A stretch of 64,000 nucleotides of DNA, taken from positions 161,856 to 225,855 of the forward strand of contig DATGJP010000112.1 of NCBI GenBank assembly GCA_035295125.1, in the 5' to 3' direction. Origin of the DNA: JAICMB01 sp035295125 (GTDB lineage: Bacteria; Acidobacteriota; Terriglobia; Bryobacterales; Bryobacteraceae). The notes under the pieces are model-generated. The model was not told the DNA's origin. It ran no database searches and saw nothing but the letters and a program-made list of their open reading frames with translations. Both the position numbers and the translations under genes were made by a program. Shown in pieces: positions 16,131 to 23,786 of the stretch (position 1 is the stretch's first letter; every line of letters begins with the position of its first letter).

Positions 16131-16459
16131 GTCGAGTCCTGCAAGCCTTCCTGCTCGTTTTCCTACTGCGCCTGCCGGTAGTGCAGGAGGTCCAGCCACT
16201 CGCGGCGCCGCAGCTCGCGATTTCGGCCGCCTCGGGCGCGCCTGCCAAAGGCGAAACCTCGCATCGCATCACGGCACGAGGCAAGGGCGCCGGCGTTCGG
16301 CCGGTATCCAAGACCTTCGGTGCCGCGCTGCAAAATCGCGCCAGTGTAACGCCAGCGGTCCGTTCCGAACCGGCCGTGAATTGCGGCTTGCTGTTCCCGG
16401 TCTCCCGTCTTTCCCGCGCGGACCAGGCTCGCGCTCCTCCCTTTTTCTTTTCCAACTGA
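16127..16459 (+). CDS. Small exported protein, hypothetical
   Basis: 110 residues from GTG at 16127, not recognised. It opens with a signal-peptide-like stretch (MSRVLQAFLLVFLLRLPVV) and the rest is low-complexity, rich in Ala, Arg and Ser, ending in APPFFFSN. The start overlaps the end of the preceding frame by four bases. The composition of the second half could equally reflect an unconstrained high-GC frame. The secDF gene begins 95 bases downstream. Confidence 0.3.
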   Translation: MSRVLQAFLLVFLLRLPVVQEVQPLAAPQLAISAASGAPAKGETSHRITARGKGAGVRPVSKTFGAALQNRASVTPAVRSEPAVNCGLLFPVSRLSRADQARAPPFFFSN

Positions 16460-16554
16460 CGATTTGTGCGGCCGCCGAGCCGCGTTTTCACGCCCGGCCA
16501 GAAGTGCCTGTGCGTGCGGCTGTTTGTGAATCAAGGAAAAGAGAGGAATAAAAC

Positions 16555-19407
16555 ATGACTGGTAATTTGCGTTGGAAGTGGCTTTTCATCATCGTTGTGC
16601 TGCTGAGCTGCGTGTTCGGCATCATTGGACTCCCCAAATCGGGGGCGGAACTGGCGGCTAACTGGAACAAGAACATTCGGCTGGGCCTGGATCTGAAAGG
16701 CGGCAGTCACATCGTGCTGCAGATGCAGGTTCAGGACGCTTTCAAGTCGGAGGCGGACACCGTCATCTCACACCTCCAGGATGTTCTGCGCAAGGACAAT
16801 ATCGAGTATGGCGCAATGGATCGGAATGACCCGTCCTCCATCGAGACGGCAGACACGATTCAGATCGTCGTAAAGGGTGTGCCGGCTACCAAGTCCGCCG
16901 ATTTCCGCCGCGCCGCCCTGGATACAGCCGGACAACAATGGAGCCTGACCGCTGAGAACGCCACCGATTACAGGCTTTCGATTAAGCCCGAGGCGGCTGT
17001 CAAGCTGCGGCAGGACACCATCACGCAGAGTATGAACACCATCGAAAAGAAGGTGAACGGTCTCGGCGTGGCTGAGGCGAGCGTGCAAGCGCGCGGCGGG
17101 AGCAGCGGCGACGGCGAAATTCTGGTGCAACTGCCCGGCGTGGACGATCTCGGCCACATACGGAGCATTTTGCAAACCGCTGCGCAACTCGAACTCAGCG
17201 CGGTGAAGGGCGGCCCGTTCCCCTCCCGCGAGGCAGCGTACGCGCAAAATAACGGCATCCTTCCTTTGGGCACAAGGCTCGTGCAGGGGTCGGCGCGTTC
17301 GGGCGGCGGTGACCAGGTATGGTGGCTTTTGGCGCGTACTCCGGTTGTAACCGGCCGCGACGTCCGCGACGCGCGCGCCGAACAGGGCAACATGGCGCGG
17401 TGGGAAACCGGGTTCGTCCTGACCCAGGACGCGGCGCGCCGTTTCGGACAATTTACCGAGGCCAACATCGGCAACCGCCTGGCGATTGTCCTGGACAACG
17501 TGGTGCTCAGCGCACCGACTATCGACGCCAAAATCACGGACCAGGGCCGTATCACGGGGGCTTCGAGCCAGGAGGAAGCCGGCGATCTCGCCTTGAACCT
17601 TCGCGCGGGCTCGCTACCGGCGGGTGTAAAGGTCATCGAGGAGCGAACGGTGGGTCCGTCGCTGGGCGCCGACTCGATTCGCAAAGGCATCTCGGCCGGC
17701 GTCGTCGGACTCGCGCTCATTATTGGAGCTCTGCTTCTCTACTATCGAGGAGCAGGCTTCAATGCCGTTCTGGCGCTGCTGCTGAACACCATCATCACGG
17801 TTGCCGCGCTGAGCTACATCGACGCCACCTGGACACTGCCGGGTATCGCGGGTTTAGTTCTGTCCATCGGAATGGCGGTGGATTCGAACGTTCTCATTTT
17901 CGAGCGCATCAAGGAAGAAATGAGATCGGGCAAGGCCGTCCGAGCCGCGATTACATCCGGTTTTTCGAAGGCTTGGGGAACGATCGTCGATACTCACGTC
18001 ACGACGGTGGTTGCAAGCGCCTTCCTGTTCGTGTTCGGCACCGGGCCGGTACGGGGGTTCGCCGTTACCTTGGTGATCGGCCTTGTCGCCAACGTCTTTA
18101 CGGCGGTGTTTGTGTCGCGTGCCATCTTTGAAGTCGAGCTTTGGCGACGGCCCCGTATGGAGCATCTCAGCATCGGAACCGGTCGAGCGGAGCTGTTCCG
18201 TAATGCCAACTTCGATTTCCTCTCCAAACGCAAGCTCACGATCGGTCTTTCCCTGGCAGCCATGCTGGTGGGCATCGGAAGTCTGATCATCCAGGGCGGA
18301 CCGAAATATGGCCTCGATTTTCGCGGCGGCACGCTGATGTACGTGCGCTTTGCCCATGTCCCGAAACTCGATGATCTGCGCCTGGCTCTGTCGGCGAAGG
18401 TCAAGGGTGAGATCAGCCTGCAGGAGACCCGCGGCAGCGGCGAAGTCATCATCGGCACCGAACTGGCCGACGAGCAAAACCTCGCCCAGGTGCGGCAAAC
18501 CGTGGAAGAGACTCTGCGACAGAAATATGCCAATCTCGGGGACAAGCTCGATTTGAACAACGCCAACCGGGCGGCACTTGAAGATCGTTTGCGAGCCGGC
18601 TTGCCCGCGGAAGCGGATGCGGCCATCAAAACACTGGCGGCTTCGATTCTCGATTATCGCGACAAGAGCCGAAACGGCGTTATTGAAAGCCTCGATGAAC
18701 TGACGAAGCTTCCGGGCGTCAACGCAAACGTGTTGGCTGCCTTGAAGCAGCAGACCGGCCTCGGTGATTTCAACCTGCGCTCCGTCGAGATTGTCGGACC
18801 GCGCGCGGGCCAGGAGTTGCGCCGCCAGGCCCTTTTGGCGACTCTTTGTGCACTCGGCGGAATGTTGGTTTACGTTGGCTTCCGCTTTAAACTGATCTCC
18901 GGCGCCGCGGCGGTTGTCGCGACTATACACGACGTCATCATCACGCTCGGCCTGTTCTCGTTAACCGGACGCGAGATCGATCTGACCGTGATTGCCGCCT
19001 TGCTCACACTGATCGGTTACTCGATGAACGACAAGATCGTTGTGCTCGACCGCATTCGTGAGAACCTGCGCGGCAATCGGCGAGGTTCGTTCTTCGATCT
19101 GGTCAATCAATCGATCAACCAGACTTTGAGCCGGACAATTCTGACCGCGGGGTTGACGCTGTTGGCTTGCCTTGCCCTCTATTTCCTGGGTGGAAAGGTG
19201 CTCAACGGCATCGCATTTGCCCTGTGTGCGGGTATCGTTATCGGAACCTATTCGTCGATCTTTGTGGCTAGCGCTCTGCTTGTCTTATGGCAGCAATATC
19301 AGGACAAAAGAAGAGTGGCAAAGCCAGTTCTGCAGCCCCAGGTTGTAGCAGCTAGCGACGACCGTGCGCCGCGGCCAAACAGGCGCGCTGTAGTAAAAGC
19401 GCGATGA
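16555..19407 (+). CDS. secDF: Protein translocase subunits SecD and SecF in one chain
   Basis: 950 residues, preceded by GAGAGGAATAAAAC. SecDF uses the proton motive force to assist Sec-dependent export across the inner membrane. The SecD half has the first helix, LGLDLKGGSHIVLQM near residue 43, the periplasmic domain and a helix bundle with SIGMAVDSNVLIFERIKEE near residue 438. The SecF half starts near residue 545 with LSKRKLTIGLSL, then GLDFRGGTLMYVRF and later LIGYSMNDKIVVLDRIRENL. Both halves keep the acidic residues of the proton path. Between about residues 666 and 738, in the SecF periplasmic region, is an insert reading LDLNNANRAALEDRL ... SLDELTKLPGVNANVLAALK, which looks like ComEA-type helix-hairpin-helix repeats. 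Fused SecDF exists elsewhere; the insert is unusual. Confidence 0.94.
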   Translation: MTGNLRWKWLFIIVVLLSCVFGIIGLPKSGAELAANWNKNIRLGLDLKGGSHIVLQMQVQDAFKSEADTVISHLQDVLRKDNIEYGAMDRNDPSSIETADTIQIVVKGVPATKSADFRRAALDTAGQQWSLTAENATDYRLSIKPEAAVKLRQDTITQSMNTIEKKVNGLGVAEASVQARGGSSGDGEILVQLPGVDDLGHIRSILQTAAQLELSAVKGGPFPSREAAYAQNNGILPLGTRLVQGSARSGGGDQVWWLLARTPVVTGRDVRDARAEQGNMARWETGFVLTQDAARRFGQFTEANIGNRLAIVLDNVVLSAPTIDAKITDQGRITGASSQEEAGDLALNLRAGSLPAGVKVIEERTVGPSLGADSIRKGISAGVVGLALIIGALLLYYRGAGFNAVLALLLNTIITVAALSYIDATWTLPGIAGLVLSIGMAVDSNVLIFERIKEEMRSGKAVRAAITSGFSKAWGTIVDTHVTTVVASAFLFVFGTGPVRGFAVTLVIGLVANVFTAVFVSRAIFEVELWRRPRMEHLSIGTGRAELFRNANFDFLSKRKLTIGLSLAAMLVGIGSLIIQGGPKYGLDFRGGTLMYVRFAHVPKLDDLRLALSAKVKGEISLQETRGSGEVIIGTELADEQNLAQVRQTVEETLRQKYANLGDKLDLNNANRAALEDRLRAGLPAEADAAIKTLAASILDYRDKSRNGVIESLDELTKLPGVNANVLAALKQQTGLGDFNLRSVEIVGPRAGQELRRQALLATLCALGGMLVYVGFRFKLISGAAAVVATIHDVIITLGLFSLTGREIDLTVIAALLTLIGYSMNDKIVVLDRIRENLRGNRRGSFFDLVNQSINQTLSRTILTAGLTLLACLALYFLGGKVLNGIAFALCAGIVIGTYSSIFVASALLVLWQQYQDKRRVAKPVLQPQVVAASDDRAPRPNRRAVVKAR

Positions 19408-19429
19408 AAACCGCATATAATTGAGATCC

Positions 19430-19621
19430 ATGGAGCAGGTCGTAATCAAGCTGAGCGAGCGGGATTATCATGAGCTCCTGCGATGCGTTCGATGGGTGGC
19501 ATCTGACGCGCTGAACGATGCAAACCGGCGCGACGCGTTCGCCCTTGCCGCTCGAATCGAGAAAGCGACTACAAAAGTACACACGCCTGAGGAAACCAAT
19601 TCCTCAGGCGGTGGCTCTTAG
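19430..19621 (+). CDS. Small hypothetical protein
   Basis: 63 residues from ATG at 19430, in which no family is recognised. It is mostly helical and charged: MEQVVIKLSERDYHELLRC, then a middle rich in Asp, Ala and Arg and a Ser/Gly tail. It follows secDF by 22 bases and converges on the MarR gene, overlapping its last 18 bases. The 3' end contains the perfect inverted repeat described below, so the last dozen codons are shaped by that hairpin. A frame this short could be spurious. Confidence 0.45.
   Translation: MEQVVIKLSERDYHELLRCVRWVASDALNDANRRDAFALAARIEKATTKVHTPEETNSSGGGS
19584..19610. terminator. Candidate bidirectional terminator hairpin
   Basis: CGCCTGAGGA (19584-19593) and TCCTCAGGCG (19601-19610) form a perfect 10-bp stem with a 7-base loop, exactly where the secDF/small-protein transcript and the convergent MarR gene meet. 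It lies inside both coding 3' ends. There is no long T-run, so termination strength is uncertain. Confidence 0.6.
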
Positions 19622-20074
19622 TTTCGCGGTCTGATCGCGAAGCACGGTGATGGTGCGTTCAAAGTAGTCGAGGATGGCCGCCTTTTCCTTCGCTGAATAG
19701 CGAGCCGTCACGCCTTCCATTGCCTGGCCAAGCGACGAAAAAATGGGACCCACGCGGTCTTTCAACTCGGCGAGGCGCTGGGGGTGAATAATGACGCTTC
19801 GCCGGTCGTTCGGATTCGCTTCGCGGCGGGCATATCCGGCACGCTCCAGGCGGTCCACGATGCCGGTTATGGCGCCGGTTGTGAAGCCGGAGAGGTCGGC
19901 GAGGCGGATCGCCGTCAAAGGCCCGTGCTGGTCCAGCAATCCTAGACACTTCCACTCGGCAGTGCTCATTCCCAGTCGTGCCGCGATGGCTTCGTGGAAA
20001 AGCACAATGGCAGTACTCAGCTCCCGTCCGAGCGATTCAATGGAGACCGCAGGTGCTTGAGCGTTTGATCTCAC
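19604..20074 (-). CDS. MarR-family transcriptional regulator
   Basis: 156 residues from GTG at 20074. The winged helix-turn-helix spans about residues 40-100: EWKCLGLLDQHGPLTAIRLADLSG, then the recognition helix TTGAITGIVDRLERAGYARREANPNDRRSV, where NPNDRR is the usual wing. Helices at both ends would dimerise. The ligand is unknown. It is divergent from a membrane-protein gene, with a perfect 14-bp palindrome in the 48-bp gap, so autorepression and repression of the neighbour are likely. No ribosome-binding site precedes the GTG; the message may be leaderless. Confidence 0.9.
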   Translation of the reverse strand: MRSNAQAPAVSIESLGRELSTAIVLFHEAIAARLGMSTAEWKCLGLLDQHGPLTAIRLADLSGFTTGAITGIVDRLERAGYARREANPNDRRSVIIHPQRLAELKDRVGPIFSSLGQAMEGVTARYSAKEKAAILDYFERTITVLRDQTAKLRATA

Positions 20075-20083
20075 AAGAAAGTA

Positions 20084-20097
20084 TCTTAGTACTAAGA
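20084..20097. promoter_or_regulatory. Palindromic operator, probably for the MarR regulator
   Basis: TCTTAGTACTAAGA is a perfect 14-bp palindrome centred in the 48-bp gap between divergent genes. It starts 10 bp upstream of the MarR GTG and 26 bp upstream of the membrane-protein ATG. MarR proteins bind palindromes of this size and AT-rich character. Confidence 0.6.
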
Positions 20098-20122
20098 GAT
20101 ATTGCGCTAAGCTAAGTCTAGC

Positions 20123-21142
20123 ATGAAGTCTGCATCGAGCGCGGCTGCCCCGATCATCGCCCTGTTATTGCTGGCGCCGTTCATTGCCGAGGTCCTGTAT
20201 GGAGGCACACGCGTCAGCTTCATTTTCGTCTTCATTCCTCAAGTTGGGGCGTGGGGTTGCGGGGCTCTCATCATTCGGCACATCGCCCGCGCGCGGAGGC
20301 TCGGCTGGCCCAGCATTCTCCTGTTGGGGGTGGCGTTGGGCCTCGCCGAGGAGTGTGTGATTCAACAGACCTCCCTGGCGCCGATGATTGGACTCGCCAA
20401 AGCGGAATATGGACGCGTGTGGGGCGTAAATTGGGTTTATCTCACGTGGGCTTTAGGGTACTGGTCCGTGTGGGTGGCACTACTACCGGCCCAATTGGTC
20501 GATCTGATGTACCCGAAGCGCCGCTCTGCGCCTTGGTTTGGAACTCGTGGCTTGCTGAGAGCCTGTCTGTCATTCGGTATCGCATCCTTTATGGCATGGT
20601 TCATGTGGACGCAAAGAGCGCGCGTCAAAGTGTTTCACATGCCTCCTTACAACCCGCCCGCGCTGCAACTGGCGCTAGCCGTGGCGGCGATCCTGCTAAT
20701 AATTTTGACTGCGTTGGTCCTGCCGGTACCCCGCCGATCGAGTCGCCGAGCGGCCCCAGCTCCATGGTTAGTGGGGACGGTTGCGTGCCTGCTAGGGATC
20801 CCTTGGGGCGCTTTTGTGCTCCTGGGATTTGGTGCGTATCCGCAGGTGCCCTACCGGTTCGTTATCCTCGGCGCCGGCGGCCTGGCGGGGCTCACTCTCT
20901 TCCTCATGCTTCGCTGGACGACGAGTGCCACCTGGAACGACGCGCACCGTTTTGCGCTGGTTTACGGCGGAGTGATGGCCTGCATGTTGTCCGGTTTCGT
21001 AATGTTCCGGGTGTTGGGCGCAATCCCGGTGGATTGGATCGGCAAAGCGGTTTTGAACATTGCCGCAGCGGTATGGCTCGCCCGGCTGTCTCGTCAGGTT
21101 TCCACAGAATCGAGTGACTTGGCCACGACCCTGTCGATATGA
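20123..21142 (+). CDS. Polytopic inner-membrane protein, MarR-linked
   Basis: 339 residues, not recognised. About nine hydrophobic helices are visible, starting at IIALLLLAPFIAEVLYGG, with a conserved-looking pair of acidic residues in LGLAEECVIQQTSLAP near residue 75. This EE resembles the entry motif of CPBP-type intramembrane proteases, but the later His motifs of that family are not seen, so I do not assign it. An aromatic-rich loop follows (VNWVYLTWALGYWSVW). Its likely control by the divergent MarR gene suggests transport or a response to a small molecule. Its last 49 bases overlap the convergent PilZ gene. Confidence 0.6.
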   Translation: MKSASSAAAPIIALLLLAPFIAEVLYGGTRVSFIFVFIPQVGAWGCGALIIRHIARARRLGWPSILLLGVALGLAEECVIQQTSLAPMIGLAKAEYGRVWGVNWVYLTWALGYWSVWVALLPAQLVDLMYPKRRSAPWFGTRGLLRACLSFGIASFMAWFMWTQRARVKVFHMPPYNPPALQLALAVAAILLIILTALVLPVPRRSSRRAAPAPWLVGTVACLLGIPWGAFVLLGFGAYPQVPYRFVILGAGGLAGLTLFLMLRWTTSATWNDAHRFALVYGGVMACMLSGFVMFRVLGAIPVDWIGKAVLNIAAAVWLARLSRQVSTESSDLATTLSI

Positions 21143-21447
21143 ATGCCAATCTGATAGCGCGTGGCATCATCCATGCCGGGGGATAACCGGCAATGGCGGA
21201 CCGTACCAAAAACGACCGCGTGGTGAACCAGGACGAGGACTTCACAGCCTTCCAGCACGCTAGCCGGCGCTTCCAGACGCAGACCGGATAGCGACACTTC
21301 GACGACCCGGCAGGGGGCGATGTCACAGGCCGGCTCTTCCACAACCACCTTTGCCGGTTCATCCCATTCAAATCGAGGCTCGTTACGCCTGTCTCCCGGG
21401 ATCTGGCCTCCGATCTTTCGAAGGTGCGGAATCTGCTGCTCAAACAG
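21094..21447 (-). CDS. PilZ-domain protein with no standard start codon
   Basis: The coding frame is open from just below a TGA at 21475-21477 down to 21094. The usual starts (ATG, GTG, TTG) first appear at GTG 21348, but the PilZ motif begins upstream of that: DRRNEPRFEW (RxxxR) at about 21391-21364, then CRVVEVSLSGLRLE, an E-for-D/N form of the D/NxSxxG motif, and YQIGIHIDRV. PilZ domains bind cyclic-di-GMP through these residues. I give CTG at 21447 as the start, by analogy with rare CTG starts; GGAAAGGAG precedes it closely. An upstream frameshift is the alternative: a TTG one base out of frame lies near 21444. It converges on the membrane-protein gene, overlapping 49 bases. Confidence 0.7.
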   Translation of the reverse strand: MFEQQIPHLRKIGGQIPGDRRNEPRFEWDEPAKVVVEEPACDIAPCRVVEVSLSGLRLEAPASVLEGCEVLVLVHHAVVFGTVRHCRLSPGMDDATRYQIGIHIDRVVAKSLDSVET

Positions 21448-21595
21448 GCTCCTTTCCGTCCACGTTCGGACAAATCATGCCTGCGGTGTTACAGGTTAAA
21501 AGCACAGGTGTGACTCGAATTCACACCCCGGCCATTCCGATGTGATTGATTTGAATTGTGATAACCATGGCCCTCCAAGTGCCATACCAGCCGGC

Positions 21596-22885
21596 ATGAA
21601 GCATTGCCTGGCGTTGCTGTTTGCCGCCGCGCTGGTCGCGCAAACGCCGCCACCATCCCTATCCCCTTCCGATTCCAGCCCGGATGGGGAAGAGCTTGCC
21701 GGAAACCGCTCGGGTGAGACGAACGTCAACTCTCGTTACACAGTTGAGAGCGTCAACGTTGACAATCAGCATCGCTACTTCATCAGCAAGTCGATCCTCG
21801 AAGATATGCACCACCTGGTGGGTGCCCGTTTCAACAGCGAATCATTCCAAAATCTCGCGGAGCGGATCAGCAGCGAGCTGCACGGCTACCGGGTAGTTTT
21901 CAAGCTGGCGCGGGGCGCCGATCCCGATCACGTGCGGGTAACGTTCGTAATCGAGGGTCCGACCAGTGGTCTGGATGTGGAGTTTCCGAAGGCGCTTTAC
22001 AATTCGCGGCAAGGCTTCACAGCGGAAGGGGATGCCGTCTTCACTGCCGGAGCCAATCGATTCCTTTTCGGGGCGCTCACCAACAATGACGATCTGCCGG
22101 AGCGGTTTGCCGGAATTCGGGCGCGGTACGAACGCATGTCGCTGGGCAGTGAGCGGGTTCACTTGTCGTTTGAGTTCGACGCCTATCATGCCGACTCCAT
22201 GCCGGCCAGCCAATCCGCCGCCCTGGCGCAAGGCGATACATCGCTGCTTTATCGCTCATACCGCAATTTTGAGCCAATGATCACGATCGCGCTAGCCGGT
22301 CCGCTCACCTGGGCCGGTGGCATCAGTTTCCAACAGTTTGATCCACAGTTTACGGCCGCCCATACCGAATCAGCCAATGCCGTTATCAATACTCTGCGCT
22401 TCGAGCGGCGCTGGGAAGGTTCGGCCAATTACAAGCACCGTCTTGAAGCAGGGTACAACCTGAGGGCGGCCACCAGTTTTCTTGGCGCGGATTATGTCTA
22501 TACGCGCCACACGGTTCACGCACACTATTCCCTCAAGCACGGCCGGCAATGCGCCGACGTATCGTTCCTCGGCGGCGATATTACCGGCCGTGCGCCTTTG
22601 TTTGAACGCTTCGTACTGGGGAATAGCTCGACCCTGCGGGGCTGGAACATGTACGATATCGACCCGCTGGGCGGCACCAAGGTGGTGCATGGATCGGTCG
22701 GGTACGGCTACCGTATTGTTAGGGTGTTTTATGACACGGGTGCGGTATGGGATGGTGGCAGCCACCCCGCCGCGCGGTCCTCGGCTGGTGTGGGCATAAA
22801 GGTGGAGGGCATTTTATTGGCCGTAGCATTTCCAATTCGCAACGACCGTGTTGAACCCGTTTTTATCGCTGGCATGAGCTTTTGA
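21596..22885 (+). CDS. Omp85/BamA-superfamily-like outer-membrane protein
   Basis: 429 residues. ATG at 21596 gives a signal peptide (MKHCLALLFAAALVAQ); the frame is open a little further upstream. Residues about 45-140 look like POTRA-type material (YTVESVNVDNQHRYFISKSIL ... VRVTFVIEG). The rest is a beta-barrel with Omp85 hallmarks near the end: ERFVLGNSSTLRGW, an RGF-like motif, then VFYDTGAVWDGG and a final aromatic residue. Such proteins insert or secrete proteins or lipids in the outer membrane; one POTRA-like unit is fewer than in BamA. The next gene starts at the very next base, so this is an operon with the DUF4390-like, kinase and regulator genes. Confidence 0.72.
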   Translation: MKHCLALLFAAALVAQTPPPSLSPSDSSPDGEELAGNRSGETNVNSRYTVESVNVDNQHRYFISKSILEDMHHLVGARFNSESFQNLAERISSELHGYRVVFKLARGADPDHVRVTFVIEGPTSGLDVEFPKALYNSRQGFTAEGDAVFTAGANRFLFGALTNNDDLPERFAGIRARYERMSLGSERVHLSFEFDAYHADSMPASQSAALAQGDTSLLYRSYRNFEPMITIALAGPLTWAGGISFQQFDPQFTAAHTESANAVINTLRFERRWEGSANYKHRLEAGYNLRAATSFLGADYVYTRHTVHAHYSLKHGRQCADVSFLGGDITGRAPLFERFVLGNSSTLRGWNMYDIDPLGGTKVVHGSVGYGYRIVRVFYDTGAVWDGGSHPAARSSAGVGIKVEGILLAVAFPIRNDRVEPVFIAGMSF

Positions 22886-23464
22886 ATGAGCCTTGGCTCG
22901 AAGCGCTGGCCGCTAGTCGCCATGGTTGCGGCTTTCTGCGCGCTCGGGCTGTCTTTCTCCGCACAAGCACTGGTCGCGCATTGGAACGGTGACCGCCTAC
23001 AGGTCGCCGCGCCGGGACTGCACTTCCTCACGGGGCGCGCCCTGGAGCGCCTGCATAACGGTGTTACTGTTCCCTTCAATTTTCAGCTCACACTGACAAC
23101 CATCCCCCGCAGTTTCCCCCTGGAACGGGAGTTGGCGCGCTTTGACGTTAGCTACGATGTTTGGGAGGAACGATTCACGGTGTTTGAGGCGCGTAGTCCG
23201 CGGCGGGCCGCGTCGCATATGACGTCCAATCAGGCGGAAGTATGGTGCGTCGATCGTATGTCGGTGGCTGCGAGCACCGCGCCTGGGGATAAGGATTTGT
23301 GGCTGCGGCTCGAGATCCGCGCTGACGAGTCGAGCGGAGGCACGGCGGATGATTCTTCCCTGAGCCTGGCGCGGTTGATCGATATCTTCAGCCGCCCGGC
23401 CCGATCGCAGCAGGAATGGGTAGCGGAGACGCAGCCGTTCCAACTTCGGAATTTGAAACGATGA
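22886..23464 (+). CDS. DUF4390-like exported protein
   Basis: 192 residues starting directly after the stop of the Omp85-like gene. One N-terminal hydrophobic segment (WPLVAMVAAFCALGLSFS) would anchor or export it. The body reads VTVPFNFQLTLTTIP ... RFDVSYDVWEERFTVFEA, resembling DUF4390 in strand pattern; in Betaproteobacteria DUF4390 genes sit just before an NtrY-like kinase and its regulator, as here. The match is by eye and tentative. Function of the family is unknown; a periplasmic partner of the sensor is a fair inference. Confidence 0.55.
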   Translation: MSLGSKRWPLVAMVAAFCALGLSFSAQALVAHWNGDRLQVAAPGLHFLTGRALERLHNGVTVPFNFQLTLTTIPRSFPLERELARFDVSYDVWEERFTVFEARSPRRAASHMTSNQAEVWCVDRMSVAASTAPGDKDLWLRLEIRADESSGGTADDSSLSLARLIDIFSRPARSQQEWVAETQPFQLRNLKR

Positions 23465-23786
23465 ATGGAGTGCGAAGTAATGCAGGCTGTCCGCCTGCGC
23501 GCCTATTGGCAATCGCCGGCGGGTTAACAACCCGCCGCACGGTCGGAAACTCCACGTCCAGCAGGCAGTGGAAGGGTATTACACAGCCTCCGACTCTTCG
23601 CATCCTTCGACGATTTGGAAGGATGGAGCAGGCATTCAGCCTGCCTTTGGACTTCACCGATAAAGGACAGGCGAAACCGCCTGTCCCTCCTTTGCTTGCG
23701 GCTGCGCTGCTCGTTTCCATACATTTTCTTGGACCAGCGATCCGTGGCCACAGGTTATCAACCTGCACTGCGAGCCGAAACAAACG
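23465..23786. repeat. Dispersed repeat cluster, copy C (best preserved)
   Basis: This 322-bp gap holds no gene. It is a chain of hairpins: GCAGGCTGTCCGCCTGC near 23482; CGGCGGGTT-AAC-AACCCGCCG at 23517-23537, a perfect 9-bp stem; the block GGTATTACACAGCCTCCGAC at 23577, shared with 3449; GCAGGC-ATTCA-GCCTGC near 23628; GGACAGGCG-AAAC-CGCCTGTCC at 23665-23686, a perfect 9-bp stem; and CAGGTT-ATC-AACCTG at 23751-23765. The kinase promoter or leader must pass through this structure. Confidence 0.75.

Noticed and set aside
17854..18930. Minus-strand frame of 358 codons opposite secDF
   Set aside because: Antisense to conserved SecDF motifs, no recognisable protein features and no start signal.
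20339..20400. CPBP-type protease motif (EE) in the MarR-linked membrane protein
   Set aside because: Only the first acidic pair is present; the later conserved His-containing motifs are missing.
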